In this document: positions 33,621 to 45,981 of the stretch, piece after piece
Layout: the number at the start of each line of letters is the position of its first letter
Position numbering within the stretch: the first letter of the stretch is position 1
NCBI GenBank assembly: GCA_033032865.1
Contig: JAWHQI010000009.1
Span: 13,348,001-13,412,000, forward strand
Direction of reading: 5' to 3'
Length of the DNA: 64,000 nt
Source of the DNA: Dactylorhiza incarnata
Lineage: Eukaryota; Streptophyta; Magnoliopsida; Asparagales; Orchidaceae
Translations under genes and position numbers: made by a program
Notes under the pieces: generated by a model
The model's input: only the letters and a program-made list of their open reading frames with translations
Told to the model about the DNA's origin: nothing
Database searches by the model: none

Positions 33621-34284
33621 CTGCTTATCACTTTCTCTTTCTTTCCTCTTTAATTCTCGGCCCGTCCACCTGGAAAGAATATGTTTCCAAGAAACCTTTT
33701 TGTCTTCTTCTTTAATGCTCCTTTCTATTTCAGGTAATTATTAAGCTGTTGGGGAACGGTCTTGAAGGATGTGGGCCATGAAAAAAGGATCAGAAAGATA
33801 GTTGAAAAGATATACTTTTACAGACTGTATTCGACGTAGCATCGAATTCATTTCTTCTCTTATCGACGCAGCTTCGAGATCGTGTAGGAGTAGCTTCGAT
33901 TTCATCCATGCTCTGATTGAACTCAGCTAGTCAACATTGCGTCGATATTTTATCGACGCACCTGTCGAGTTGAACATCATCGCTCTGACTTTCATTTTCT
34001 GCGCCGAGATGAAGTCGATGTTGCGTCGACTTTAGATGACTTCGATAGATATCCCCTTCTACGTCGATATCAACTCAATGTTGTGTCGAATTCCATCGAT
34101 GTAATTATTAACTTTTGACCAAATTTGCACCTCTTGAACAGGTCTTGACACTCTAGGTTGAGTGTGACATCCTAAGACATCTAATGACCAGATTACCCTC
34201 ACTATACAATGGGTAATATAAATCCTAGGGGATAAAATCACTTTTATTTAATTTGTTAAGTTAAATCAAGAATTTTTCCCAACA
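33621..34284 (-). repeat. S3 3' LTR, right segment
   Basis: It resumes the S3 LTR after the AT2 TSD and matches 49627-50289. It contains the GTCGA-motif cluster (about 33830-34105), with repeated CGTCGA, ATCGACGCA and TCGATA sites, and ends at TGTTGGG (minus orientation, 34284). With 23200-24077 it gives 1542 bp, against 1548 bp for the 5' LTR. Confidence 0.9.
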
Positions 34285-34303
34285 ATCTCCCCCTATTTAT
34301 CTT
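34285..34303 (-). other. S3 polypurine tract
   Basis: Minus-strand AAGATAAATAGGGGGAGAT directly precedes the 3' LTR start and would prime plus-strand DNA. The same sequence with one G fewer flanks the S5-side LTR at 52304-52320. Confidence 0.8.
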
Positions 34304-34544
34304 AACAAATTTTACATTTTGTTCTGAGTGATTTTATACAATTTTTATAATCAACAATACATACAAATATTATAAACACAAAGAGGAAATTGTTGGACAT
34401 GTGTGTCACATCCCTTTGTTTGAGAATAACAAATCCCATATTGTATTTGATATTTCTTGTAGTGTGTTTATAGTGTGCAGGAACTATAGGTGCAATACTC
34501 CACAGGTAGAAGGCAGCATGGAATCAAACTTTCTGAATGGAGCA

Positions 34545-34800
34545 CTACCGCCAGCGCTAGAGGTTAACGTCGGCGCTAGCGATATCGCCAGCGCTAGCGC
34601 TACCGCCTGGCGCTAGCTTGAGCTCGAGCAGATCGCCACGCCGCCGACAGTTTCGCAACCGCTCCACACGAGCGCTACCTCCAGCGCTATCGCTACCGCT
34701 GGCGCTATCTCAAGTTCGTGCACAGTGTCAGGCCTCCGACGGTTTCACAACCGCTACACACGAACGCTACCGCAGGCGCTAGGAGCTACCGCAGGCGCTA
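34545..34800 (+). repeat. S4 U3 GCGCTAG motif array
   Basis: Repeated near-palindromes such as GGCGCTAGCG, CCAGCGCTAG, CTACCGCCTGGCGCTAGC and CTACCGCAGGCGCTA occur about ten times in 255 bp. The 3' LTR equivalent is 41660-41932, where one CTACCG(C/T)AGGCGCTAGGAG unit has an extra copy. Confidence 0.8.
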
Positions 34801-34811
34801 TCTCCAAGTTC

Positions 34812-34818
34812 TATAAAA
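34812..34818 (+). promoter_or_regulatory. S4 5' LTR TATA box
   Basis: TATAAAA lies 12 bp after the last array unit and is repeated at 41943-41949 in the 3' LTR. It is the likely core promoter of the S4 RNA. Confidence 0.6.
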
Positions 34819-35672
34819 TGAGCCAACTTCGATCATTTTGGTGTATCCATCCCAGAGAGGTTGCTTGTGCCATAATTCCAGTGTTATTATGCTGCCGAAG
34901 ATGGATCTCCCACAAAAAGCTTAAAGGAGAATTCTGGAGGAGGACAATGTCACGCTATATCCGAAGGACGATCACTTCAACCTCGTTTATACTACAGCGA
35001 TCCTTCATCCTCAACTCCAGAGATCTCATATAGGGAGTTTTATTATTGTTTTCATTATTTCCATTCCATACTTTTTGTAACCGTTTAGAGAATTCGCCTT
35101 GTGTTGGCGACTAGGTCTGGGTAGGACTTAGGGGGAAATTCGCCTTGTGTTGGCGACTAGTTCTAGGTGATTAGATCTAGGGGGCTCAAGGCCATATCCA
35201 GGGAAGGATTGGCTAGAGCGGCTTGAGGCCTTATCCGGGGAAGGATAGGCTAAAGCCAACCGGTTCGTGGGGATACGAGTCGGTATAGAAAAGGAAAAAT
35301 TATTTACATACTTGTCGCCTCCGATTTCAAGCGATATTGAAATCAATTTTTGTAAACACCTTTTCATATAATATAATCATGTCTCTATTTGTGTTAACTT
35401 GATTTCTCTCATTTGGCGCAATCTCTATTATATTATGTTATAAGTTTTCAATTCTAAATCTAAATTGTTTATTTCAATCTCTTTCATCATAAAACAATTT
35501 AGTACTTGTTTCTAAAATTGCAAATCATAATTTTTCTATTCATTTAGCTAAATTGTTATTTTACCTTCACATATTATAAAACAATTTATTAATTATCTTA
35601 AAATTATGAAAAGAATTTTTATTCCCTTATTCACCCCCCCCCCCCTCTAAGGGCGCCGTAAGATCCAACAAG

Positions 35673-35688
35673 TGGTATCAGAGCCAGG
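35673..35688 (+). other. S4 primer-binding site (initiator tRNA-Met)
   Basis: TGGTATCAGAGCCAGG, two bases after the LTR end, is identical to the S2 site. Confidence 0.9.
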
Positions 35689-35718
35689 TTATTCCAAACG
35701 GTTTAAAAACCAGGAATA

Positions 35719-37328
35719 ATGGCGTCTCATGATCTCGCTTCTATTAATGGGGAAAACTTTCTTATAAATGAAAAATCTTTAGCACCACCTTTGTTTGAAG
35801 GCAAAAATTATAATGGGTGGAAATTTCTTATGGAAAAATTTCTTAAATCTTTGGATATTGAAGTTTGGAATATTACAATTAAAATGCCCCCAAGTATTTT
35901 AAATAAAAATGAAATGTTTTTAAATGCCAAATCTATGAATAGTCTATATTGTGCATTAGATCAAAATATTTTCAAACTTATTTATACACTTCCTACTGCT
36001 TATGAAGTTTGGAAATTTCTTGAGAATACTTATAGTCTTCCTTCCACAGATGATGAATAAGAGGAATTCCTTATGGATCCAAGAGAAGAAATCGACAAGG
36101 ACTCACTCTTGGAGGATGATAAATCTAAGAGTGAAATCGATGAGGAATTCCTTATGGATCCAAGAGAAGAAATCGATGAGGACACATGCTTGGAGGAAGA
36201 AAAATACAACGTCACAATGTTGGACTCATTTGATGATAAAACATCAAGCAAAAGAGAAGATGGAAATTATAGCAAGGTAAGAAAATCTAAATCTTCTTTT
36301 TTTGTAACAAATTCTATTTCTACATTTCGTGTGCTTAAATTTGCTAAACGTAAAATTTCAAAGTTGAAACATGCTAATTCCAAATTGCGTTTAGAAAATA
36401 AAACTTTAAAAGCAAACGCTAAAGTAGAATCTAATATTGATGTGTTAAATTCTCTTTCATGCTCTTTAGGTAAAATTCCCATTCCTTGTTTAGATTGCAA
36501 TCTATTAAAAGAAAAATTCAAGGATATTGAAAAAGGGCTCTTAGTTTCTAAAGAACATAATGAAAAATTGATAGCTGAAAATGATGCTTTAACTTGTAAG
36601 TTAATACAATTAAAATCTTTTGTTGAAAAATTTCAAATATCATGTAATGAATTTCATCATAAGATTTTGAATAACAAGGATAAATTAACTTATAAAATCA
36701 TTTCTAAAAAGGACCATTTTCACACATTAAATCAAAAGGAGTTTAGTTTCAAAAAGAATTATGATCCTCACAAAATTCTCAATATATTTTCAATCATGAC
36801 TCAAATTTAAAAACTCCTTTTCATGAAAATCAAACTATAAAATATTATCATTCATATTATAAGAGTATGTCTATAAGAAAAAGTGGAAATGAAAATTATC
36901 AAAATAAGAATCAATTATTTACAACATTTTGTAACCCACTCTTTCAACAATCACTTCTAAAGAAAGACAATCACTCTTATAAACTTTCAAAGAATCTATA
37001 TAATAAAATTCATTATGATTATCAACATCAATCTATTTTGAAAAATAATTTGAATAAACATAAATCACAAATGAATTATTTTTCAAACAAATATAAGCAT
37101 ATAATGATGTCACATAACCATAATATGAATTTAAAAGAAAAATAACCAAAGTATGAATGGAGGCCCAAAATTAAAAACGAAACACTAACTCCACTTGTAA
37201 AGGCCCATTCATCATTATCTTCCCAAAAGCCACCACAATGTATTTGGGTACCCAAAGGAACCATCCCACTTGGTCACCTTTGGATACCTAAATCTCTTAT
37301 TCATCAGTATCCTATCATTTGCATGAAG
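35719..37328 (+). pseudogene. S4 gag-like ORF, broken
   Basis: The ATG at 35719 opens 113 codons of gag N-terminus (GKNYNGWKFLMEKFLKSLDI, CALDQNIFKLIYTLPTAYEV) ending at TAA 36058-36060. Another frame, 36073-36810, encodes 245 residues: an acidic duplicated stretch in which FLMDPREEIDxD occurs twice, then coiled-coil-like sequence. A third frame near 37143-37328 carries the CIWVPKGT...LWIPKSL tail shared with S2. No zinc knuckle is seen. At least two frame changes prevent a full product. The role is inferred as capsid-like from similarity to Sirevirus gag. Confidence 0.75.
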
Positions 37329-40300
37329 TAGAAACAATTAAAAAATGAAATATCAATACTCTACTTCATGATATGCTTATTGTCTCTTTTCTTTTGTTTA
37401 TTTTTATTATTATTTTTTGAACAAACACGCTAAGATCTCTTAGATATATTATGAAATATGACTTTTACATTTTAAGCTTAATGTTTATCAAATCAAAATT
37501 GAATTAAACTAAAATATGAAGTCATAAAATTTTTAAGTGATCTATCTTTCCTTTTTATATATTTTATCCTTTTTTAAATCCATTGCCTATAAATGTCTTA
37601 TATTATCATTATAAATTGAATTCTAAATTTTCTAAATGATATTATCAAGACTAATGAAATTACTTTCAAAATTGGATTTAAATGGATGTTTAGGGGTCTT
37701 AGGCTAAAATATTAAATGCGCAACTAATTGCATATTTTTTCTATTTTTCGTTGCTGCATATAATAGCCCCTATATTGAAAATCATAATCGAGAAAAATCA
37801 GAATCAAATAATATAAAAACTATGAGTTTTAAATCAAATATAGTAACTCTGTTGCTAACGCCAGGCATTATCACTAACGCTGGTAGAGCATAGTTTCCTA
37901 AAATTCTGATTTCTCTATTTATTATTTTCTGAAATATTATTTTACTGTGTTAAGTATCATTGTCTTCTGCTTTCAGATAATCAAAACAATTGTGTTTGTC
38001 TCTTTAAAAGGATGAATATGAACTATTCACACACCACCATGATCTCTTGATATCCTATGCTAAAATTCACTATTATCATATATCATAATTCTTGATCTAT
38101 CAAGAATTATTTTAAATCAACTATTTCTATCAACCTTAGGAATTATGAAATATATGATGGCAATGGTATTATAGTTTCATATCTTATTATGTGTGTGATG
38201 TGTGTCACCAATGTTTGCATGTATTTTAGACCTTAGAATCATCTTGTATCATTAAAATCAAAAGTTTAATCATTTCATTCTAGGTCTAAAGAAAATTAAT
38301 TTGAAAACTTCTCATATTACATGCAACATTATCTCCATTAATCCTATGTAATAACATTGCATTCAAACTCATCATTCTAGCATCACTTCTTGGTCTATGC
38401 TTATATATTTATGATAGGCATAACATGTACAATGTTATTTAAATTTGATGATAACTATGTGATTTGAAATTATAATATAATACTAAAATTCCAACAAACA
38501 CATAGGTTATGGATTAATCATTAAAATATATGTGAATATTGTATCATAAATCATATCTTATCATGCAAAACCAAAGAACAATATATTCAATTATTGAATG
38601 AAATTTTATTTCAAAACTTTATATATATGATCTTTGTCTTTTATATGATTGGAAGATCATCATTTTTTCTAAACTTACAAATCAAACATGTTCTTTCAAA
38701 AGAAAATAACCAAATCACATTGTCATAAGTCTAGAAGAATTAGAATTTACATACATCATGATGATCTAAGAAATATTCTATGCAAATTTTTCTATAATCA
38801 TAAATCATAATTCATGTTCTATCAAGAAATATCTCAAATCGATAATAGGAATTATGAATCTTATGATAAAAATTATGAATAATGTTTTCTTTACAATATT
38901 TGATGTATTGATTTGCATGGCTAGGGATTGCATGTATCTCTCATATTTGTAGACTCTAGAATCAACTTTGTAATGAAAGTATAAATCAAACTAAATCATC
39001 ACTCCATTCTAGATCTATAATTTGAAACTCTATTTTGGAATACATGCAATATTGATATAAATTTATGACATGACATTAAACCTAAAACTCATCATACTAG
39101 CATTGTCACTTATTGAATATTAGTAATTGTGCTAGTTATCACATATCGTCATCTCATAAGAGTAGAAAAACTATGCGGCTTTATAACTCATCACATTAAA
39201 CAAAACCCATAGTTTATATATCAACCCTTAGATTTAAAAGCATAGTTTGTCCAAAAGATTATTTCACCTATGACTTCATATCTCACAATAGCGGGGGCAT
39301 AGGGTTGTATACATTAGAGACCTATCCTCTAAGTCATGTCTTGTCCTTAACCGGGGAGGGTACCAGTGGGGCCTTGCGAGGCACTGGGGGGAAAGAGTGT
39401 TAGGTTGAGCATTCTCTAGTGTGTGCATATGGGATTAACATCCCAACCTACGGCATGTGTGCAGCTCCTCATGCCCATCCGTCACTTAGTACGGGGCTAG
39501 GGTGTAGACATTTGGTTGGGGTAGTCTTTAATCTTAGGACATACTTATATTACTCATTGCATGATCATTTTATTTACTTATCACTTAAATCATGCATATT
39601 TTGGGTTGTTTAATAAAAAATGTCCTCTTGTGTCTTCATAACTTATCTTTTCATAATTAAATGGTTTTATAAAACACAAGAATTTGAAAAAGCCAAAGTT
39701 TCATAGAAATTTGATCCACCTAGAGATCTCCAAAAATTCTGAAATTTCGGCATGGAACTACTCTAAGGACACTTAATCAAAATCAAAAATAAAAAATTTA
39801 AAATTCTCAAAAAATCACGTACTATTTGTCGCGCTATCACTAGCGCTGGCGCTAGCGTGGGTGTGTGAATTTTTTGTTTTTTAAAATTTCTAAAAATCAA
39901 CAAAAATATGTTAGTTTATTTGTGCAAATTTATTTTTGTGTTTCTGTCTATTTTATTTTTGTTTTATTTGAATTATGAAAAATCAATTACAAAAATTCAA
40001 AATTCAAAAATACAAAAATATGTTTGTTTGATTTTTCTGTTTTTATTAAACAAAAATTTCAAAACAAAAAAACTGTATGATCTTTATTGGCAATATCAAG
40101 CATGTATGAATTCTATTATTTAGAATTATTTACAATGTTAAAACATATTCTTTCAAATTACTATGAGCATTATTTTGCTTATCATGCTTTAATATATCTA
40201 TTTAAAGTGCATCAATTGTATTGAAAAATGTGTGGAACCAAGCTTAGCATGCCTCTAAGTATGAGTAAATGTTTTATGATTGATAATGATACATTTCACT

Positions 40301-40538
40301 CACTTATTTTGGTAATCAACATGTGTGTCTAAATCTAAAAATGCTTGCTTGAGTATTGTATTTGTACAATGAATTAAAACTTGCATAAGTTTATTGCCTA
40401 CACTACATTTGAATTGCACTTATGAAATTTAGAAAAGTGGTTAAGTTAAAAATTGGGTTTGCAAAACACGTGTATTCGGAGAATGTTGTCTCACAAATAT
40501 GAACAAAAAAATTATATATGTAGACAAATATAACTCCA
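37329..40538 (+). other. S4 AT-rich non-coding interior with conserved structured block
   Basis: There is no coding signal. The block 39270-39528 is the S4 copy of the S2 structured block, with CTTAACC/GGTTGAG (39346-39352 with 39403-39409), GGCATG/CATGCC (39452-39475) and CTTAGT/GCTAGG (39485-39501). GCGCTAG-type sites occur at 37855-37892 and 39829-39862. Other open frames are short and lack recognisable features. Confidence 0.6.
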
Positions 40539-40599
40539 CCAAGCACTACTTGAACCTCCTGATAAGTCTTCATAAGCATTGTGAGGTTGAGCACCTTGG
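40539..40599 (+). ncRNA. S4 copy of the conserved 61-nt hairpin
   Basis: CCAAG/CTTGG outer and AACCTC/GAGGTT inner arms (40553-40558 with 40583-40588) enclose a loop identical to the first S2 copy except at two positions. S4 seems to have only one copy, whereas S2 has two. Confidence 0.5.
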
Positions 40600-41239
40600 A
40601 AAGAATAGTAAAGTGTCTTGTGCAAACTTTGGTTATTACACCACTTTGTTAAAAATTATGTGCATTAAAAGTGTGTGAAAGTAATTTACTTAAGTTTTAT
40701 TGTGCACTTTACTTTACATTTGTCTTGTATTTTGATGATTTAAATCCATTGTTAACATTGCCCAAAATACACTTATGTGCGCATCATTATTTTTCATAAC
40801 ACTTCTTCTCATGAGTATTGGATTCTAATGCTTTATTTATACTACTCTTTATATAAGAAATGCACTAGATAACCTAGCATGATCTCTACAATATTTTGGT
40901 ATTTCTTGAATTTACAATTAAGTAACATTGTAGTATAATCTCTCTTTGATATGTTCATTTCATGCTTGATATCTTTATAAAAAACTTTGAGATTTCAAAA
41001 GGTTAAAACATATTTCAATTTTGAACTAAAACTCATATTTTTACTTATGCTTTTCATGCTTACAAAAAGATGTTTCTTATAATCTTCCGCTATGCTAAAA
41101 CTCTTATCTATTTATTTGAAATCTCTTCAATACTATACTTAAATTCTTTATCTTTGTCTATATTACAAAAGCTCGATCATGCTTTATCTTTTTAAAATGC
41201 CTCCTTACAACCCTCACCCCACCTTCTTTTGATAATACC

Positions 41240-41502
41240 AAAAGGGGGAGATTAATTGAAGAAATCTATATAGGAGAAATATAGATAAATAAGGGGAGTA
41301 ACACATAAATTCATGAAATCTATCATTTAGGGGGAGTAACACATAAATTGCATTTATGTAGGGGGAGCATTAAGATGGGGGGAGTATGCACATTATCATG
41401 CATATCATTTACTATTGTTGCACTTTTATCTTGCTTATCTTATCTATAAACACTATTGTTGATTTCTTGCTCAGAGGATTTGTTATTATCAAAAGGGGAG
41501 AT
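41240..41502 (+). other. S4 multiple polypurine tracts
   Basis: AAAAGGGGGAGAT near 41240, TAGGGGGAGT near 41331, TAGGGGGAGC near 41360, GGGGGGAG near 41377, and AAAAGGGGAGAT just before the 3' LTR (41491-41502). Arrangement and spacing resemble S2. Confidence 0.75.
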
Positions 41503-42801
41503 TGTTAGACATGTGTGTCACATCCCTTTGTTTGAGAATAACAAATCCCATATTGTATTTGATATTGCTTATAGTGTGTTAATAGTGTGCAGGAACAATA
41601 GGTGCAATACTCCACAGGTAGAAGGCAGCATGGAATCAAACTTTCTGAATGGAGCACTACCACCAGCGCTAGAGGTTAACGTCGGCGCTAGCGCTATCGC
41701 CAGCGCTAGAGCTACCGCCTGGCGCTAGCTTGAGCTCGTGCAGATTGCCACGCCGCCGACAGTTTCACAACCGCTCCACACGAGCGCTACCGCTAGTGCT
41801 ATCGCTACTGCTGGCGCTATCTCAAGTTCGTGCACAGCTCCACACCTCCGACGGTTTCGTAACCGCTCCACACGAACGCTACCGCAGGCGCTAGGAGCTA
41901 CCGCAGGCGCTAGGAGCTACCGTAGGCGCTATCTTCAAGTTCTATAAAATGAGCCAACTTCGATCATTTTGGTGTATCCATCCCAGAGAGGTTGCTTGTG
42001 CCACAATTCCAGTGTTGTTATGTTGTCGAAGATGGATCTCCCACAAAAAGCTTAAAGGAGAATTCTGGAGGAGGACAACGTCACGCTACATCCAAAGGAC
42101 GATCGCTTCAACCTCGCGTATACTACAGCGATCCTTCATCCTCAACTCCAGAGATCTCATATAGGGAGTTTTATTATTGTTTTCATTATTTCCATTCCAT
42201 ACTTTTTGTAACCGTTTAGAGAATTCGCCTTGTGTTGGCGACTAGGTCTGGGTAGGACTTAGGGGGAAATTCGCCTTGTGTTGGCGACTAGTTCTAGGTG
42301 ATTAGATCTAGGGGGCTTGAGGCCATATCCGGGGAAGGATTGGCTAGAGCGGCTTGAGGCCTTATCCGGGGAAGGATAGGCTAAAGCCAACCGGTTCATG
42401 GGGATACGAGTCGGTATAGAAAAGGAAAAATTATTTACATATTTGTCGCCTCTGATTTCAACCGATATTAAAATCAATTTTTGTAAACACCTTTTCATAT
42501 GATATAATCATGTCTCTATTTGTGTTAACTTGATTTCTCTCATTTGGCGCAATATCTATTATATTGTGTTATAAGTTTTCAATTCTAAATCTAAATTGTT
42601 TATTTCAATCTCTTTCATCATAAAACAATTTAGTACTTATTTCTAAAATTGCAAATCATAATTTTTCTATTCATTTAGCTAAATTGTTATTTTACCTTCA
42701 CATATTATAAAACAATTTAGTAATTATCTTAAAATTATAAAAAGAAATTTTATTCCCTTATTCACCCCCCCCCCCCTCTAAGGGCATCGTAAGATCCAAC
42801 A
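41503..42801 (+). repeat. S4 3' LTR (1299 bp)
   Basis: It is colinear with 34391-35670, beginning TGTTAGACATG (one change) and ending GATCCAACA. Differences include an extra CTACCG(C/T)AGGCGCTAGGAG unit and base changes at CpG sites. The U5 C tract is near 42766. Confidence 0.9.
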
Positions 42802-43541
42802 GAAACAACTGAAATTACAAACAACAAATTTCCATATCAAGAAATTGTGTACCATTGTTTTACCCACCAAATGTAATTTCATAGAATTCAAATAATCTTA
42901 TCTGATACCTGAAGTTCATGAGTCCTTCTCTGGAGTTCTTCTCTTCCTTGAAAATATATTTGGTAGGGCTTGCCTAATAACATATCTTAGAGGCACATCA
43001 TCATCAACAGGCTCTTCACCCTTATCATCATCTGCTTCATTAGGATCAACAGCAACAGTACTGTCTTTAGGAATCTCCCCTTGTGTTTGTGCATTCTGCT
43101 CAGCCTCCTAGGAAGTTTCCTGAGCTATCTGAGCAACTTGATCTAACAGATCTTTAGCTTGAGGCTCAATATGGACTCCTGCTGTGCTCATAGCTTCAAA
43201 TTCCATATTCAGACTCCTCTGAATATCTGGAGCTGGCTCCCCCTGAACTGCAGGTTGACTTAGAACTGCTGGAAGCACCTCTTGATTTGCTGGCTCCCCA
43301 TGGATTTGTGCTCCCTGAAAGGTAGTCACCTTATCACGGGATGGCTCAATATCAGCTTCTTCCTGAACTTTACCCCTTAAGATAGGGTCCTCTTCCTCTA
43401 AGATATTCTCCCCCTTCTTGACCTTGCTGTCCAGTGAGGTTAAGAATTCTCTTGTAATCATAGAAAAAGAGACAAACTCTTGGAGACCCTGGAGGGATCT
43501 CTTGGAGTCAAGCAACTCAGATTCTATCTGAGAATACTTCC

Positions 43542-44857
43542 TGTATAACCCCCATATCCATCGAGTGAGGCCCAACGTGGAGGGCCGTCGAGACATGTCA
43601 ACTAGACCCAAGGGGTTTTTAGACCTTTGGGTATCGCCCGGCGATACCCCCGTAGCTCTCACCCAGAAGGAGAGGAAGAGGCGGAGAGAGGGGAGGGGGG
43701 GTCTCGCCCCTCCCTCTCTCGCCCAGCAGGAGAGGCGGAGAGAGGGGAGGGGGGTCTCGCCCCTCCCTCTCTCGCCCAGCAAGAGAGGCGGAGAGGAGGG
43801 AGGGGGGGTCTCGCCCCTCCCTCTCTCGCCCAGCAGAAGAGGCAGAGAGAGGGGAGGGGGGTCTCGCCCCACCCTCTCTCGCCCAGCAGGAGAGGCTGAG
43901 AGGAGGGAGGGGGGTCTCGCCCCTCCCTCTCTCGCCCAGCAGGAGAGGCGGAGAGAGGGGAGGGGGGGTCTCGCCCCTCCCTCTCTCGCACAGCAGGAAG
44001 GGCGGAGAGAGGGGAGGGGGGGTCTCGCCCCTCCCTCTCTCGCCCAGCAGGAAGGGCGGAGAGGAGGGAGAGGGGGTCTCGCCCCTCCCTCTCTCGCCCA
44101 GCAGGAAGGGCGGAGAGAGGGGAGGGGGGGTCTCGCCCCTCCCTCTCTCGCCCAGCAGGAAGGGCGGAGAGGAGGGAGAGGGGGTCTCACCCCTCCCTCT
44201 CTCGCCCAGCAGGAGAGGCGGAGAGAGGGGAGGGGGGGTCTCGCCCCTCCCTCTCTCGCCCAGCAGGAGAGGTGGAGAGAGGGGAGGGGGGTCTCGCCCC
44301 TCCCTCTCTCGCCCAGCAGAAAGGGCAGAGAGAGGGGAAGGGGGGGTCTCGCCCCTCCCCCTCTCGCCCAGGGGAGGCCCCCCTCGTCCAGTTTGCTATT
44401 CGCAGTCCAGTTTTGGCTATTCGCAGTCCAGTGGTGTGCGTTTAGCGCTTCAGAGCAGCGGGATTCGGTTATCCGCAGCCCAATTCCGAGGGTATTTTGG
44501 TAATCTGGCAGATCAGTTTTTGGCTATTTGCAGCCCAACTTGGAAAACCTATAAATAGACCCTAAGGGGCACCAAAGGAGAGAGCTTCTGGATTTCCAAA
44601 TTTCGGATCTTCTTCTTCCTTGAGAGCTCTTTTGACTTTTATAGCTCTCCTTTGGTGCCTCTGGTTCAGCATTGGCTAGGGAGGGGAAGATCTCACAGGT
44701 CTTCCGGGTGTGAGGTGGGACCTCCTCGCTGTAGCCTAGGGTCCGTTTCCAAGTCCAAGTGCTCTTGTCTAGAGAGTTGGCTCGAGAGAAGTAGGTGTGA
44801 GACCACCCCTTTTTTGGGACCCCGAACTCCACGGAGACCGAGTAGTTGGTTTCAACA
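43542..44857 (+). repeat. GC-rich solo LTR in S3 ORF2 (1316 bp)
   Basis: It starts TGTATAACCCCC, ends GGTTTCAACA, and is flanked by perfect TSDs CTTCC (43537-43541 and 44858-44862). Removing it rejoins the S3 ORF2 homology to S5. A TATA box TATAAATA at 44550-44557 indicates plus orientation. No internal region is present, so it arose by LTR-LTR recombination. The family is unknown. Most of it is a 55-bp tandem array. Confidence 0.9.
43655..44395. repeat. 55-bp GC-rich tandem array inside the solo LTR
   Basis: About 13 copies of a unit containing TCTCGCCCAGCAGGAGAGGC, a purine run GGAGAGAGGGGAGGGGGG, and TCTCGCCCCTCCCTC. One strand is rich in G runs and the other in C runs. Long open frames on both strands (43108-44190 minus, 43565-44503 plus) come from the array having no stop codons and are not genes. 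Confidence 0.9.
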
Positions 44858-45981
44858 CTTCCTGTCAAATTTTCTTGCCTGGGTGGCCACCAGGTCAGCA
44901 AATGTGGAGGAGGCAAGGGCCACAACTTTGAAGATGATTTGCTCAATGTCAATGGGAGGATGAGCTAGAGGTGGAGGTGATGAAGGGAAGTCTTCTTGAA
45001 TGGGAGAGAGAGGATGGTAGACATTAGGTGAGAAATGAGTTGATGGTGGTGGAGGTGGAGCATGCTCATGATATGTGGATGATAGTGGATGATGTGTATG
45101 GAAAGATGACTCAGGGGCTGAAGTGGATGAAAAAGGGGATTTGGAAGATCTTCTTGTGGATGATGTTGTTGCTGAGAAGATGGTAGTGCTGAAGTGGTAT
45201 CCTGAGGTAGATCCCTTGGTGGATCTGGTATCTGTCTTTCTGAACCTTGAGGAGGAGGAGAAGGAGGAGGTGAAGATGGGACCTGACCAGGCTTTAAGAT
45301 TTGCCTTGTCCATTTTGAAAAGATCCCAATATTGATCCTCTTTCCAGGAGGAATGGGCACTCCTTTTGACTTGCAGACATTTGGGAAGTGCTGGAAGAAC
45401 ACCTGGCTCATTATCCTCATGTATGCATTCTCCTTGTGAGAGTACTTGTGAGCTATCAGCTTTAATAGGTATCTGCCCTAATTGATCTTCTTTTTCAAAA
45501 CAAGAGCTCCAATTATTTGCAATTGCTGCCTGGGGATAGCATCATGAGCCGATATATTACACACCATAACCTTCCCTACAATGTCAGCCAAGAACCTGTA
45601 CTCTTCTACCACATCAATCGTTTTAAGGTTGATTGGCTTCTCCTTCTTGAACTGCATTATTTCCAGGACATTCCTTATTTCTTCTCCAGACAGTTCATCT
45701 GAATCATTCCCAGTGGGAAGATCAAATGTTTGGGAGAGAAGCTCATCAGTTATACTAATATCTTAGCCATAAACTGTCCCTTGAAGGGACCCATCATCTG
45801 CAACATGTACACTATCTTTGAACTCTGTAAGTTCGACGTCTAGAATCTTACACCTTGTTGAGATCAACTTAGTCAGGCCAGCCTCCTGAAATAGGCCAAG
45901 TATAGTTTTGAAGCTATCGGCAGGTGCGCTGAACGAGTCAACATCTACATCGAATCTAGAATTGACCTTGGGAGGAGCCAT

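Larger units (their letters stand above)
34391..35670 (+). repeat. S4 5' LTR (1280 bp)
   Basis: It starts TGTTGGACATGTG and ends AGATCCAACA. U3 holds a GGCGCTAG/CTACCGC motif array (34545-34800) that abuts the TATA box TATAAAA at 34812-34818. Downstream are two TCGCC/GGCGA hairpins with loop TTGTGTT, ATCC/GGAT at 35196-35209 and TATCC/GGATA at 35232-35247, then a C homopolymer near 35632 and TCTAAGGGCGCC. Confidence 0.9.
34391..42801 (+). mobile_element. S4: non-autonomous Sirevirus-like LTR element (8411 bp)
   Basis: It is inserted in the S3 interior on the opposite strand. It has a 5' LTR 34391-35670, primer-binding site 35673-35688, a broken gag 35719-37328, AT-rich non-coding interior with blocks shared with S2, polypurine tracts 41240-41502, and 3' LTR 41503-42801. 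Flanks are GAAAT (34386-34390) and GAAAC (42802-42806), a TSD with one mismatch. There is no pol. Organisation equals S2, but LTR sequence and most of U3 differ. Confidence 0.85.
42916..45981 (-). pseudogene. S3 ORF2, unknown protein, split by a solo LTR
   Basis: The ATG at 45979-45981 starts MAPPKVNSRFDVDVDSF and parallels S5 ORF2 throughout. The N-terminal domain of about 270 residues includes LTKLISTRCKILDVELTEF, IPRQQLQIIGALVL and PPGKRINIGIFSKWTRQIL. A proline/serine/histidine-rich middle follows, then a helical stretch interrupted after QARKFDRK by the solo LTR (43542-44857) and resumed with KYSQIESELLDSKRSLQGL. Next come an acidic, glutamine-rich part and a basic end FSRKRRTPEKDS. Stops at about 45763 and 43108 and frameshifts break it. 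Position downstream of gag and before the 3' LTR equals that of env-like genes, but no signal peptide or membrane segment is seen. Weak resemblance to plant transposon-associated ORF proteins is possible; no function is assigned. Confidence 0.7.

Noticed and set aside
43108..44503. Long open frames on both strands (360 and 312 codons) rich in arginine, proline and glycine
   Set aside because: They are translations of the 55-bp tandem array in the solo LTR. Both strands stay open because the repeat lacks stops, and the minus frame runs from the array into S3 ORF2 sequence by chance.
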